Assembly: GCF_000235445.1 (NCBI RefSeq) | Contig: NZ_JH378836.1 | Location: 47,097 to 111,096, forward strand | Reading direction: 5' to 3' | Origin: Johnsonella ignava ATCC 51276 | Lineage (GTDB): Bacteria > Bacillota > Clostridia > Lachnospirales > Lachnospiraceae | Length of the DNA: 64,000 nucleotides | Shown here: piece by piece, positions 43,817 through 52,979 of the stretch | Position numbering within the stretch: the stretch's first letter is position 1 | Layout of the letters: every line of letters begins with the position of its first letter | Translations under genes and position numbers: made by a program | The notes under the pieces: generated by a model | Seen by the model: the letters and a program-made list of their open reading frames with translations, nothing else | What the model was told of the DNA's origin: nothing | Databases searched by the model: none

Positions 43817-45744
43817 AAGCTTATCCCCCTTGTTCTAAGGCTGTTTTGTTCAATCATCATATCTTGGAGTTTATTTATATCAGTGGTGTTTTTACAGTCA
43901 TTTTCAAGGCTATAAAGCTTAAGTTTTAATATGCTTTCACTTACTGCCTTTTTAAGTTCCTCCTCTTTTGTATCTTCATTAAAATTATTGATTAAAATCT
44001 CAGAAGCCTCTTTTTGTTTTTCCTCATCTTGTGCATACCTGTTTACTATAAGTGCGGCACTTACATCGTCATCAGTACGCATCCGTACTATATCCTCTGC
44101 GAGTTCTCTATAAAAATCATTTGTAAAATCTGAAGGAGTTATATGTTTTAATATTTTTTCAAACATATCAAATGTATTGTTTACCATACATGAAAGAAGA
44201 AGTTTTTGATTGCTTAAAAGAGAAAACTCTCTGTCGGCAGCCCTTTTTTTAAGCATTCTGCTCTGCACAACATTATCAGCATTTTTCTCAGCATCGGTAC
44301 CGCTTCTTCGTGATATCTCATACAGTTTATTATTAAAAGCTCCCCTCATTAAATCATTTTTTGCTTCCTTGCTTCCATTTATTAAAAACCCTGTTTTTGA
44401 ATTATTATTTGACGAACTATCAGACTTTTTAACAGGCATTCGTTCAAGTCCCATCTTTCTTCTAGCATCAATCTCAAGCACAAGTTTTTTCATTTCATCA
44501 TAAAGTATAACATGTTCCCGACATATCGCCTTTATATAATTATCTCTCTCAAGACCCTCTTCAAAATCACACAGCTTTGATGCGATACTTTTATAAAATT
44601 CAGTCTGCATCTGCGGATCGCTCATATCAAAATCATTTTTTAAAAGATTTATCTCCCAAAGAAAGGAATTTTTCGCCTCTTTAATCCTATTTGCAAACTC
44701 CTGCGCACCCAGCCCTTTTATAAACTCGTCAGGGTCTTTATATGGTTTCATATCCAGTATATTTACCATAAAACCTTCATTTCTAAGCACAGAACCCGCC
44801 CTAAGTGCAGCCTTTATACCGGCTTCATCTGAATCATAAGTAAGCACCACTTTCTTAACATATCTTTTAAGCAGCAATGCATGCCCCTGCGTTAATGCAG
44901 TTCCAAGTGTTGCAACTGAATTTATAAAGCCTGCCTGCTGAAGTGCTATTAAATCCATATAGCCTTCACAAACAAGCATAAAAGTCTGTTTTGTATTCTT
45001 CGCAAAATTTAATCCGTACAGATTTCTGCTTTTATCAAATATTCCGGTTTCAGGTGAATTTATATATTTGGGAAGCCCTTCACCCATTACCCTTCCACCA
45101 AAGCCTATAACTCCTCTGTTTGCCGCCATAATAGGAAATATTATACGGTTCCAGAACCTATCCCTGATTCCTTTATCATTAAAATTTACAAGCCCGCTGT
45201 CTTTAAGCTGTGTATCATCATAGCCCTTTTCTTTCAGGTGGCTATAAAGTGAACTGCCTGAGCTGTCCGCAAATCCCAGTCCGAATTTAGTTATATCAGA
45301 AATCGTCAGACCTCTGTTTTTTAGGTAATTAAGAGCATTTATACCTTTTTGTGATTTTAAATTATTATAAAAAAACAGTGCCGCCTCACGGTTTATATTT
45401 AACAGCAGATTTTTATAATCTCTTTTTCTTCTATATTCATCCTCTATAAAACCATTATCCGGTGATATACCTGCCCTCTGTGCAAGCAGTGTAAATGCCT
45501 CCGTAAATGTATAATTTTCATATTGCATTACAAATGATATCGCATTTCCGCCTTTACCGCAGCCAAAACAGTGAAATATCTGTTTTGAAGGCGATACTGA
45601 AAAAGACGGTGTTTTTTCAGTATGAAAAGGACACAAGCCCTTATAGTCGGCACCACGTTTTTGTATCTTTATATATGAGGATATGACATCCACTATATCA
45701 GTTCTTGCAAGAACTTCTTCAACAATATCCTGTGAATACTTCAA
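43813..45744 (-). CDS. dnaG: DNA primase
   Basis: Makes RNA primers for DNA replication. 643 residues. The N-terminal zinc finger is Cys38, His41, Cys59, Cys62 (GLCPFH...FHCFGCG). The TOPRIM core has EGYMD and TYDSDEAG, and the C-terminal helicase-binding domain is present but divergent. The start is TTG at 45744; AAAGGAG lies 13 bases upstream of the TTG, farther than usual. A tiny ATG-initiated frame (MVLY) overlaps the start. The gene ends with a 4-base overlap with the sigma-factor gene. Confidence 0.95.
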   Translation of the reverse strand: MKYSQDIVEEVLARTDIVDVISSYIKIQKRGADYKGLCPFHTEKTPSFSVSPSKQIFHCFGCGKGGNAISFVMQYENYTFTEAFTLLAQRAGISPDNGFIEDEYRRKRDYKNLLLNINREAALFFYNNLKSQKGINALNYLKNRGLTISDITKFGLGFADSSGSSLYSHLKEKGYDDTQLKDSGLVNFNDKGIRDRFWNRIIFPIMAANRGVIGFGGRVMGEGLPKYINSPETGIFDKSRNLYGLNFAKNTKQTFMLVCEGYMDLIALQQAGFINSVATLGTALTQGHALLLKRYVKKVVLTYDSDEAGIKAALRAGSVLRNEGFMVNILDMKPYKDPDEFIKGLGAQEFANRIKEAKNSFLWEINLLKNDFDMSDPQMQTEFYKSIASKLCDFEEGLERDNYIKAICREHVILYDEMKKLVLEIDARRKMGLERMPVKKSDSSSNNNSKTGFLINGSKEAKNDLMRGAFNNKLYEISRRSGTDAEKNADNVVQSRMLKKRAADREFSLLSNQKLLLSCMVNNTFDMFEKILKHITPSDFTNDFYRELAEDIVRMRTDDDVSAALIVNRYAQDEEKQKEASEILINNFNEDTKEEELKKAVSESILKLKLYSLENDCKNTTDINKLQDMMIEQNSLRTRGISL

Positions 45745-45945
45745 TATAAAACCATGTCTCCTTTCATAAATTATTATATCCTTAATTTAAGTATAATAAG
45801 TTTTTACCCTTAGGTGTTTTTAAAAACTCTTATCAGTTGCATTATATAACCATGTAAAAATCCCGGCACTTTGCAGTATTTATATAAGTTTTCAGCTTTA
45901 TTCATGCACAGCCGTCTAATGAAACGATATTAAAGCATCGGTTCC

Positions 45946-46959
45946 TTAGATTTTCCATGATTTCGGTACAAATATTGACTTAAATTTTTCTATTGAATAC
46001 CTATCACTCATTCCTGCTATATAATCACATACTGTCCTTTCCTTAGACTGTTTAAACCCGTATATAAAATTCCGGTATTCAGCCGGAAGCGCATCAATAT
46101 TATTCATATAATATCTGTAAAGTTCTCTTACCATATGCTTTGCTTTAACTTCTTCAGATTTTGCAACTTCATTGGTATATACATTTTTAAACATCCATGA
46201 ACGAAGCCCCATCATAGCGTTCAGTATAGCCCCAGACATGCTTATCCTGTCAGTATCAAAACTGTTTTTTATAACGTCATGTACAAGAGTATCAAGCCGG
46301 CTGCGTACCGAATGTCCAAGTATATCCGTATATACAGCCGGTATTGAGTCTTCGGTAAATATCTTCGCTCTTATGCTATCATCAATATCATGATTTATAT
46401 AAGCTATCTTATCCGCAAGCCTTACAACATGCCCTTCCAGAGTAGAAGGATTTGAAGATGTGCCATGATTTAAAATACCGTCTCTAACCTCTTTTGTAAG
46501 ATTAAGTCCCCTGCCGGAATTTTCAATAAATTCAACAACCCTTACACTTTGTACATTATGTTTAAAGCCTTCACAACACATCTCATCAAGCACCGCCTCA
46601 CCCGCATGCCCAAACGGTGTATGTCCAAGGTCATGTCCTAATGCTATCGCCTCAGTCAAATCCTCATTCAGCCTTAATGCCTTTGATATGGTTCTTGCTA
46701 TCTGTGATACCTCAAGTGTATGTGTAAGTCTTGTCCTGTAATGATCTCCTTCAGGGGCAAGAAACACCTGTGTTTTATGTACAAGCCGCCTAAATGCCTT
46801 ACTATGTATTATCCTGTCTCTATCTCTCTGATATACCGTCCTTATACTGCATTCATCTTCATATCTGTCTCTGCCTTTTGAATTCATGCTCAATGAGGCA
46901 TATTTTGAAAATGTTTCCTTTTCAATTAATTCCGTTCTCTGCCTTATATTAAGTTCCAC
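45946..46959 (-). CDS. dgt: dGTP triphosphohydrolase-like HD protein
   Basis: 337 residues of the Dgt family, which hydrolyses dNTPs to nucleoside and triphosphate. The HD metal motif is visible: RLTHTLEVSQIAR (His), then LGHDLGHTPFGHAGE (His-Asp), and later HVVRLADKIAYINHDIDD. The N-terminal RDRIIHSKAFRRLVHKTQVF is the conserved nucleotide-binding region. It lies upstream of dnaG with a 200-bp gap and may be transcribed separately. Confidence 0.92.
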   Translation of the reverse strand: MELNIRQRTELIEKETFSKYASLSMNSKGRDRYEDECSIRTVYQRDRDRIIHSKAFRRLVHKTQVFLAPEGDHYRTRLTHTLEVSQIARTISKALRLNEDLTEAIALGHDLGHTPFGHAGEAVLDEMCCEGFKHNVQSVRVVEFIENSGRGLNLTKEVRDGILNHGTSSNPSTLEGHVVRLADKIAYINHDIDDSIRAKIFTEDSIPAVYTDILGHSVRSRLDTLVHDVIKNSFDTDRISMSGAILNAMMGLRSWMFKNVYTNEVAKSEEVKAKHMVRELYRYYMNNIDALPAEYRNFIYGFKQSKERTVCDYIAGMSDRYSIEKFKSIFVPKSWKI

Positions 46960-47021
46960 TGCTTTAACACCTCCTTTAACATACTTCCAACCCTATTATA
47001 ATATATCCCTTATAAATTAGT

Positions 47022-47083
47022 AAAGTTCAGAATACCGTTTTTTTGATTAAATAAAAATTAAAAAATACAGTATTCTGAACTTT
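47022..47083 (-). terminator. Hairpin after thrS
   Basis: AAAGTTCAGAATAC (47022-47035) and GTATTCTGAACTTT (47070-47083) form a perfect 14-bp stem around a 34-nt AT-rich loop, directly after the thrS stop. There is no long T-run at its end, so it may work in both directions only weakly or act as an mRNA-stabilising hairpin. Confidence 0.65.
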
Positions 47084-47096
47084 TATTGCAGATATA

Positions 47097-49061
47097 TTAA
47101 TTTACATCTTCTTTTATATTTTCTTTTCTTATTTCCTTAGTTCTTATTTCTTTTGAAATCTGCTCTATAAACTCAGTTAAAGGTTTTACTCCTTCATCAC
47201 CTTCAAAGCGGCTTCTTACTGATACCGTTGAGTCAGCTTCTTCTTTTTCACCTACTACAAGCATATAAGGAATTCTGTCAAGTCTTGCCTCCCTTATCTT
47301 AAATCCTATCTTCTGTGAACGAAGGTCAAGTTCCGCATCTATACCGTTTTTTCTGAGCTCTTTTTTAACCTTGTCCGCATAATCATTAAATTTCTCCGAT
47401 ATAGGAAGAACTCTGACCTGCTCAGGGCAAAGCCATGTCGGAAATTTACCTGCATATTTTTCTATAAGCCATGCCAGTGTTCTTTCATAGCATCCAAGTG
47501 ATGTTCTATGTATTATGTACGGACGGGCTTTGTTTCCATCCCTGTCTATATAATATAAATCAAATTTTTCAGCTATAGCACAATCAAGCTGTATAGTCAT
47601 CATAGTATCTTCCTTGCCATAGATATTTTTAGCCTGTATGTCTATCTTCGGACCATAAAATGCAGCTTCACCGTCAGCCTCTTCAAACGGAAGTTCTTTA
47701 TCAATAAGTATCTGTCTCAACGCATCCTGTGTACTTTCCCAATACTCCTCATCACCTAAATACTTTTCCTTATTTGCGGGATCCCATTTTGAAAGGCGAT
47801 AGCTTACATCTTCATGCAGTCCAAGTGTATCAAGTACATATATAACAAGGTTTAAACAGCCCTGGAGCTCCTTTTGTGCCTGATCAGGGCTTATTACAAG
47901 ATGTGCCTCTGTTATTGTAAACTGGCGAACTCTTGTAAGTCCATGCATCTCACCTGAATCTTCTTTTCTAAACAGCGTTGAGGTTTCAGCCATTCTATAC
48001 GGAAGATCTCTATAGGATTTTTGAGAATTTTTATATGCATAATACTGAAATGGACATGTCATAGGACGCAGTGCAAACACTTCCTTGTCATTTTCTTCAT
48101 CTCCAAGTATAAACATGCCGTCCTTATAATGATCCCAATGCCCTGATATTTTGTAAAGGTCTGACTTTGCAAGCAGTGGAGTTTTAGTTCTTACATAACC
48201 CAGCTCATTATCTTCGACATCCTCTATCCATCTTTGAAGTCTGTTTAATATCTTGGTACCCTTAGGAAGTATTATAGGCAGACCCTGACCTATAACATCT
48301 ACTGTTGTAAATAATTCCATTTCCCTGCCAAGTTTATTATGATCCCTCTTTTTTATATCTTCAAGATGTGCAAGATAGGCATCAAGTTCTTCTTTTTTAT
48401 TAAAGGCGGTTCCATATATTCTTTGAAGCTGTGCCTTATTTGAATCCCCTCTCCAATATGCCATAGATGATGAGATCAGTTTAAATGCCTTAATTGATTT
48501 TGTACTTACAATATGTGGACCCGCACACAGATCTACAAAATCTCCCATTCTATAAAATGAAATCTCTGAATCCTGAGGAAGATCCTCTATAAGCTCAACC
48601 TTGTAAGGTTCTTCCATTTTTTTCACAAATTCTATAGCTTCCTGTCTTGGAAGTATAAATTTTTCAAGCTTTGCACCCTCTTTTATAATTTTCTTCATCT
48701 CAGCTTCAAGCCTGTCAAGATCCTCTCTTGAAAAAGGTGCATGATCTATGTCATAATAAAATCCATTTTCAATACTCGGACCTATCGCAAGCTTTGCGTC
48801 GGGAAATACCCTTTTTACGGCTTCAGCAAGCACATGTGAACATGTATGTCTTATAGTTGAAAGTCCTTCCGGATCATTCGGTGTAACTATCTCAAGTGTA
48901 CAGTCCTTATCTATAATTGTCCTGAGATCGCACATTTTTCCGTCTACAATCCCTCCGCAGCATACTCTTCCAAGCCCTTCACTTATATCATAGGCTATAT
49001 CAATTATACTAAGTGATTTGTCGTATTCTTTTATACTTTTGTCTTTTAATGTAATTTTCAT
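47097..49061 (-). CDS. thrS: Threonyl-tRNA synthetase
   Basis: 654 residues, full length. N-terminal TGS domain; editing domain with HTCSHVLAEAVKRV and HxxxH; class II core with MTCPFQYYAYK (motif 2 region) and RTSLGCYERTLAWLIEKYAG (motif 3); C-terminal anticodon-binding domain (VRVLPIS, DLRSQKIGFKIREA). Controlled by a T-box riboswitch upstream (49131-49390), so expression rises when tRNA-Thr is uncharged. It is monocistronic, with a hairpin downstream. Confidence 0.97.
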   Translation of the reverse strand: MKITLKDKSIKEYDKSLSIIDIAYDISEGLGRVCCGGIVDGKMCDLRTIIDKDCTLEIVTPNDPEGLSTIRHTCSHVLAEAVKRVFPDAKLAIGPSIENGFYYDIDHAPFSREDLDRLEAEMKKIIKEGAKLEKFILPRQEAIEFVKKMEEPYKVELIEDLPQDSEISFYRMGDFVDLCAGPHIVSTKSIKAFKLISSSMAYWRGDSNKAQLQRIYGTAFNKKEELDAYLAHLEDIKKRDHNKLGREMELFTTVDVIGQGLPIILPKGTKILNRLQRWIEDVEDNELGYVRTKTPLLAKSDLYKISGHWDHYKDGMFILGDEENDKEVFALRPMTCPFQYYAYKNSQKSYRDLPYRMAETSTLFRKEDSGEMHGLTRVRQFTITEAHLVISPDQAQKELQGCLNLVIYVLDTLGLHEDVSYRLSKWDPANKEKYLGDEEYWESTQDALRQILIDKELPFEEADGEAAFYGPKIDIQAKNIYGKEDTMMTIQLDCAIAEKFDLYYIDRDGNKARPYIIHRTSLGCYERTLAWLIEKYAGKFPTWLCPEQVRVLPISEKFNDYADKVKKELRKNGIDAELDLRSQKIGFKIREARLDRIPYMLVVGEKEEADSTVSVRSRFEGDEGVKPLTEFIEQISKEIRTKEIRKENIKEDVN

Positions 49062-49130
49062 ATTGTTTTTTGTATGATAATTTCAGGAAATTAATTATCA
49101 TACTTTCCTCCTTTTAAATTATTTTATATA

Positions 49131-49390
49131 AAAAAAGCCCTGAACAGACAAAAAACCTGTCTGTTCAGGGACGATATATCACCGCGGTTCCACCCTGTTT
49201 GTAAGACAACACTCAGCACAGGACCTACCTGCTGTCTTGTTTTACCACTTACTAAGACTATAACGCAGTCAACGTGCTTTATTAGAGCCACTCGGAGGCG
49301 GTCTTCATACAGTTTGATACAGAACCTTCCCAGCACACGGCTCTTCTCTGGATTATCTTGCTGAATTACTTTCCTCTTCAAAGTTTTATC
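49131..49390 (-). ncRNA. T-box riboswitch of thrS
   Basis: On the minus strand the leader contains the T-box sequence AGGGTGGAACCGCG (49196-49183), which pairs with the tRNA acceptor end. A terminator follows: CCCTGAACAGACAGG, a T-rich loop, and TGTCTGTTCAGGG with a T-run at about 49172-49131. The upstream ~170 nt can form stem I; GAAGACC there may hold an ACC (Thr) specifier, but this position is not proven. thrS begins about 70 bp downstream. Confidence 0.92.
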
Positions 49391-49459
49391 GTATTATAAA
49401 TAAAATACATAACAACTCTGCACAGTCTATAAATATAAATGCAGAAAAACTGTTATAAG

Positions 49460-49543
49460 TGCAGAAAGAGGGACTTGAACCCTCACGGTATTGCTACCAC
49501 ACGGACCTGAACCGTGCGCGTCTGCCAATTCCGCCATTTCTGC
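49460..49543 (-). tRNA. tRNA-Leu (CAG)
   Basis: 84 nt with acceptor GCAGAAA / TTTCTGC, discriminator A, a long variable arm as in class II tRNA, and anticodon loop TTCAGGT giving CAG. CCA is not encoded. It lies between the aminotransferase gene and the thrS T-box. Confidence 0.95.
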
Positions 49544-49679
49544 ATACATTGATATCGGTGATATCTAAATGCCTTGACCGGTCTAGTATACTTCAAGTTA
49601 AATGCCGTGTCAATTGTTTTATTTTCCGCAATACAATATTAAAAAACAAGCTATAAAAAATCGTTATTAAGTATAATAA

Positions 49680-49714
49680 AAAATCGCCATTTAAATATTT
49701 ACAATGGCGATTTT
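49680..49714 (-). terminator. Intrinsic terminator after the aminotransferase
   Basis: AAAATCGCCATT and AATGGCGATTTT form a 12-bp stem with a 10-11-nt loop. On the minus strand it is followed by T-rich sequence, right after the stop at 49722. Confidence 0.85.
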
Positions 49715-49721
49715 AATTATA

Positions 49722-50915
49722 TCATTTTCTTCCCGGATACAACTCCAATGCTTTTTTAAGTACCGACATCGCCTTTGTAAGTTCGTCAGTATTTAGAATA
49801 TAGGCAATGCGTACTCCGTTAATACCCATACCCTCAGTTGAATAGAATCCTTCAAGCGGTGCCATCATAATAGTTTCATTATTATACTCAAATTTTTCAA
49901 GACACCAGATTATAAATTTTTCGGCATCATCAACAGGAAGTTTAGCAGATACATAAAATGCTCCCTTGGGTTCTCTGCATATCACTCCATCCATTTTTTG
50001 CAAAGCATTATATACTATATCCCTTCTTTTCTGATATTCAGCATTAACCTCTCTAAAATAAGAATCCGAAGTTTTATAAAGCTCTACCGCACCAAGCTGT
50101 TCAATAGTAGGAACGCATAATCTGCCTTGACACAGTTTCATAATTTCATTTATCAGTTCTTTATTTTTTGAAGCTATTGAACCTATACGGGCACCACATG
50201 CACTATATCTTTTTGATATACTATCAATTATTACTACTCTCTGCTGTGCCTCTTTAAAACTTCCCATAGATTTAAATTCAAGTCCGTCGTAGACAAATTC
50301 CCGGTATACCTCGTCCGAAATTATAAATAAATCATGCTCAGTACAGATTTCAACCAACATTTTAAGCTCTCCGGGAGTATATACAACTCCTGTCGGGTTT
50401 GACGGGTTTGATATTATCAGAGCCTTTGTATTTGATTTTATTTTTTTTACCAATTCACTTTTAGGCGGAAGATGAAATCCTTCTTCTGCTTTTGTTTCAA
50501 CTCCTTCTATACTTACATCAACTGCCGAAGCAAATCCGTTGTAATTTGCATAAAAAGGCTCGGGAGCAATTATTGTATCCCCTGCATCACAGACTGCAAT
50601 AATTGTAAATAAAATCGCTTCACTTCCACCATTTGTAATTAGAATCTCATCAGGTTCAAAATCCATATTATAATTTTTATAATAATTGCAGATAGCATTT
50701 ATTAAATCAGGGTTTCCCTGAGACTGATCATAAGCCAAAATTTCCTTATCAAAATCCTCAAACACTTTAAAAAAAGACGGCGGAGTTTTAATATCCGGCT
50801 GTCCTATATTAAGCGGGTATATTTTTTTCCCTTCATTTAACGCCTTAATGGCAAAGGGCATAAGCCTCCTTATTGGTGAAGCCTTAGTGGCAGTAATTCG
50901 ATTTGAAAATTTCAT
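49722..50915 (-). CDS. PLP-dependent aminotransferase, class I/II
   Basis: 397 residues, fold type I. The PLP lysine is Lys235 in DSISKRYSACGARIGS. Other signatures are ITNGGSEAILFTI, IISNPSNPTGVVYT and the Arg in GVRIAYIL. The family includes aspartate/aromatic aminotransferases; the substrate cannot be read from sequence. It may form an operon with tcdA upstream (21 bp) and ends in a strong terminator. Confidence 0.88.
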   Translation of the reverse strand: MKFSNRITATKASPIRRLMPFAIKALNEGKKIYPLNIGQPDIKTPPSFFKVFEDFDKEILAYDQSQGNPDLINAICNYYKNYNMDFEPDEILITNGGSEAILFTIIAVCDAGDTIIAPEPFYANYNGFASAVDVSIEGVETKAEEGFHLPPKSELVKKIKSNTKALIISNPSNPTGVVYTPGELKMLVEICTEHDLFIISDEVYREFVYDGLEFKSMGSFKEAQQRVVIIDSISKRYSACGARIGSIASKNKELINEIMKLCQGRLCVPTIEQLGAVELYKTSDSYFREVNAEYQKRRDIVYNALQKMDGVICREPKGAFYVSAKLPVDDAEKFIIWCLEKFEYNNETIMMAPLEGFYSTEGMGINGVRIAYILNTDELTKAMSVLKKALELYPGRK

Positions 50916-50936
50916 AAAATACTTTCCTCCAGATAT

Positions 50937-51656
50937 TTATAATTTTATAAGCTCAGAAATTACGACAGAAGCTATTATAAGTCCTGCCACAGGCGGTACA
51001 TATGCCAATGAGCCCGGTATACTTCTTTTTGAGCTTATGTCTGATACTTCCTCATTACAAGATACATAATAATATTCTTTAGGCTGTTCATCTGAAAATA
51101 CAGTTTTAAGCTTTTTAATCCCTCTTTTTTTAAGCTCACGCCTCATAACTCTTGCCAGAGGACATACCGAAGTTTCATATATATCTGCTGTTTTAAACCT
51201 CAAAGGATCAAATTTATTGCCCGTTCCCATACTGCTTATGACAGGTACACCTGCCCTATCGGCAGCAAGTACAATAGCTATTTTGGCAGCTACAGTATCA
51301 ACTGCATCGACTACATAATTATAATCTTTAAAATTGAAACCGTCTTGATTTTCAGGAAGAAAAAAGCACCTGTGTTCAACTACATGACATTCAGGATTTA
51401 TATCCTTTATCCTCTCTTTCATCACCTCAGTTTTATATCTGCCTATAGTTGAATGCAGTGCTATAATCTGTCTGTTTATATTACTTGCACTTATTATATC
51501 ATTATCGATTATATCAATGGAGCCTACTGCACTCCTTGCAAGTGCTTCGGCTACATAGCCTCCTACTCCTCCTATACCAAATACCGCAACTCTTGCAGCT
51601 TTTAATTTTTCAATATTTTCACTGCCTAAAAGCAGCCGTGTCCTGCTTAAATCCAT
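50937..51656 (-). CDS. tcdA: tRNA threonylcarbamoyladenosine dehydratase (TcdA)
   Basis: 239 residues, E1-like ThiF family. The ATP-binding motif GIGGVGGYVAEALARS is near residue 26. DNDIISASNINRQI and the catalytic-domain residues VDAVDTVAAKIAI follow. Cyclises t6A to ct6A in ANN-decoding tRNAs. The C-terminal hydrophobic segment (VPPVAGLIIASVVISEL) is typical of TcdA. Coupled to the aminotransferase gene. Confidence 0.9.
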   Translation of the reverse strand: MDLSRTRLLLGSENIEKLKAARVAVFGIGGVGGYVAEALARSAVGSIDIIDNDIISASNINRQIIALHSTIGRYKTEVMKERIKDINPECHVVEHRCFFLPENQDGFNFKDYNYVVDAVDTVAAKIAIVLAADRAGVPVISSMGTGNKFDPLRFKTADIYETSVCPLARVMRRELKKRGIKKLKTVFSDEQPKEYYYVSCNEEVSDISSKRSIPGSLAYVPPVAGLIIASVVISELIKL

Positions 51657-51738
51657 ATATTAATTATATCTCTTTCCGGATGATACTTATCTTTTTAAAC
51701 TATACATTTTAAAAATAAACTTTTCTCTATAAATTAAG

Positions 51739-51767
51739 CTGAGGACAAGACATTATCTCATCCTCAG
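51739..51767 (-). terminator. Hairpin after the HPr gene
   Basis: CTGAGGA and TCCTCAG form a 7-bp stem with a loop of about 15 nt, close to the end of the HPr gene on the minus strand; the following sequence is T-rich but not a clean run. Confidence 0.45.
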
Positions 51768-51784
51768 ACAAACTGTAATTTTAT

Positions 51785-52051
51785 CTAATTTTCTCCCAAT
51801 CCTGACTTAATGGCATCAGAGACAGCTTTCATGGCTTGAGCTTCATCTTCACCGTTACAGATAAGGGTTATTTCGCTGCCCGTTTTAATACCTGCACTCA
51901 TTACATTCAGCACACTTTTTGCAACCACTTTTTTACCCTCAAATTCAATAGTAATATCACATTTAAACTTCATGGCTGTCTGAGACAGCACACCTGCAGG
52001 TCTTAAATGCAACCCTGACGGATTTGTAATTGTAAGCTTTTCACTTAACAT
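51785..52051 (-). CDS. ptsH: Phosphocarrier protein HPr
   Basis: 88 residues. The PEP-dependent phosphorylation site His15 is in GLHLRPA, and the regulatory Ser46 is in AKSVLNVMSAG, so HPr kinase control is possible. Transfers phosphate in the PTS sugar-uptake system and, via Ser46-P, takes part in carbon catabolite repression with CcpA. No ptsI (enzyme I) follows it here. AGGAGG precedes the start. Confidence 0.92.
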   Translation of the reverse strand: MLSEKLTITNPSGLHLRPAGVLSQTAMKFKCDITIEFEGKKVVAKSVLNVMSAGIKTGSEITLICNGEDEAQAMKAVSDAIKSGLGEN

Positions 52052-52340
52052 AAAAATAGCCCTCCTGAAATTAAAATTAGAATTTAAATACTAAAAAACA
52101 TAACTAACCGGCTTTAAATTAATTATATCGTCATAAACAACTGTCTACATTAACCTCCGGCAGTTATCATTATAGATTAATTTAATATTACAGTCAATTT
52201 ATTTTTATATGCTAAATCAATCTCTATAATACCAAATCAATCAGTATAACAGAGTATGTTTTTTCTTTCTTTTCTTTATTTTTAACTATAAATTTACTCT
52301 AAACACGGCAAAAAATGCTTTTGTAAATGTCTTGTATATA

Positions 52341-52967
52341 TTAAATAGATGTTTCGGTTTTTCTTTTTGAAAATGAACAACCGCAGTAATCCTGCCTGTA
52401 AAGACCGTATTTCTGTGAAAGTTCAACTGAACGTTTGTATCCGTTTTTCTTTTTAAAGTCGGACGGCAGATATGATATGCCTACTCTTTCTCCTACCGCC
52501 TCGCCTATCTCACAAAGCTTTGCCGCATCTTTTACAGGACTTATTGTAAGTGTAGTGGCAAAATAGTCAAAGCCCCCTTCCTTTGCTGCCAGTGCACATT
52601 TATTCAGTCTCATCTCATAGCACATAAAACAGCGCTGCTTTCCCTCTGCATCTTTTTCATGTCCTCTTACAAGCCTGTGGAAATTTTCAGGCTCATATTC
52701 ACCTTCAATAAAACTCACCTGATTTTTAAAATTCATCTCAGATATAAGTCTTTTCTCTTCCTCAACTCTTTTCATATATTCCTGTCTATTATCTATGTTG
52801 GGATTGTAAAAATAAATAGTTATTAAAAAATATTCACTTAAATATTCCATGCAGTAGGAAGAACACGGTGCACAGCATGCATGAAGGAGCAGCTTTGGAG
52901 TAACCCCCGCAGCTGCCGACTTTTCTATAATTTTCTCAAGTTCTTTTTGTAAATTTCTTTTATTCAT
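52341..52967 (-). CDS. queH: Epoxyqueuosine reductase QueH
   Basis: 208 residues of the DUF208/QueH family, which completes queuosine synthesis in tRNA. Cys31-Cys32-x-x-Cys35 in HACCAPC, CFMCYEMRL and a C-terminal DYCGC supply the iron-sulfur and metal ligands. Starts 12 bp after rpoD, so it is probably co-transcribed. Confidence 0.93.
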   Translation of the reverse strand: MNKRNLQKELEKIIEKSAAAGVTPKLLLHACCAPCSSYCMEYLSEYFLITIYFYNPNIDNRQEYMKRVEEEKRLISEMNFKNQVSFIEGEYEPENFHRLVRGHEKDAEGKQRCFMCYEMRLNKCALAAKEGGFDYFATTLTISPVKDAAKLCEIGEAVGERVGISYLPSDFKKKNGYKRSVELSQKYGLYRQDYCGCSFSKRKTETSI

Positions 52968-52979
52968 AACATAAAATTT

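Noticed and set aside
49124..49381. An 85-codon frame on the minus strand
   Set aside because: It lies entirely in the thrS T-box leader and terminator.
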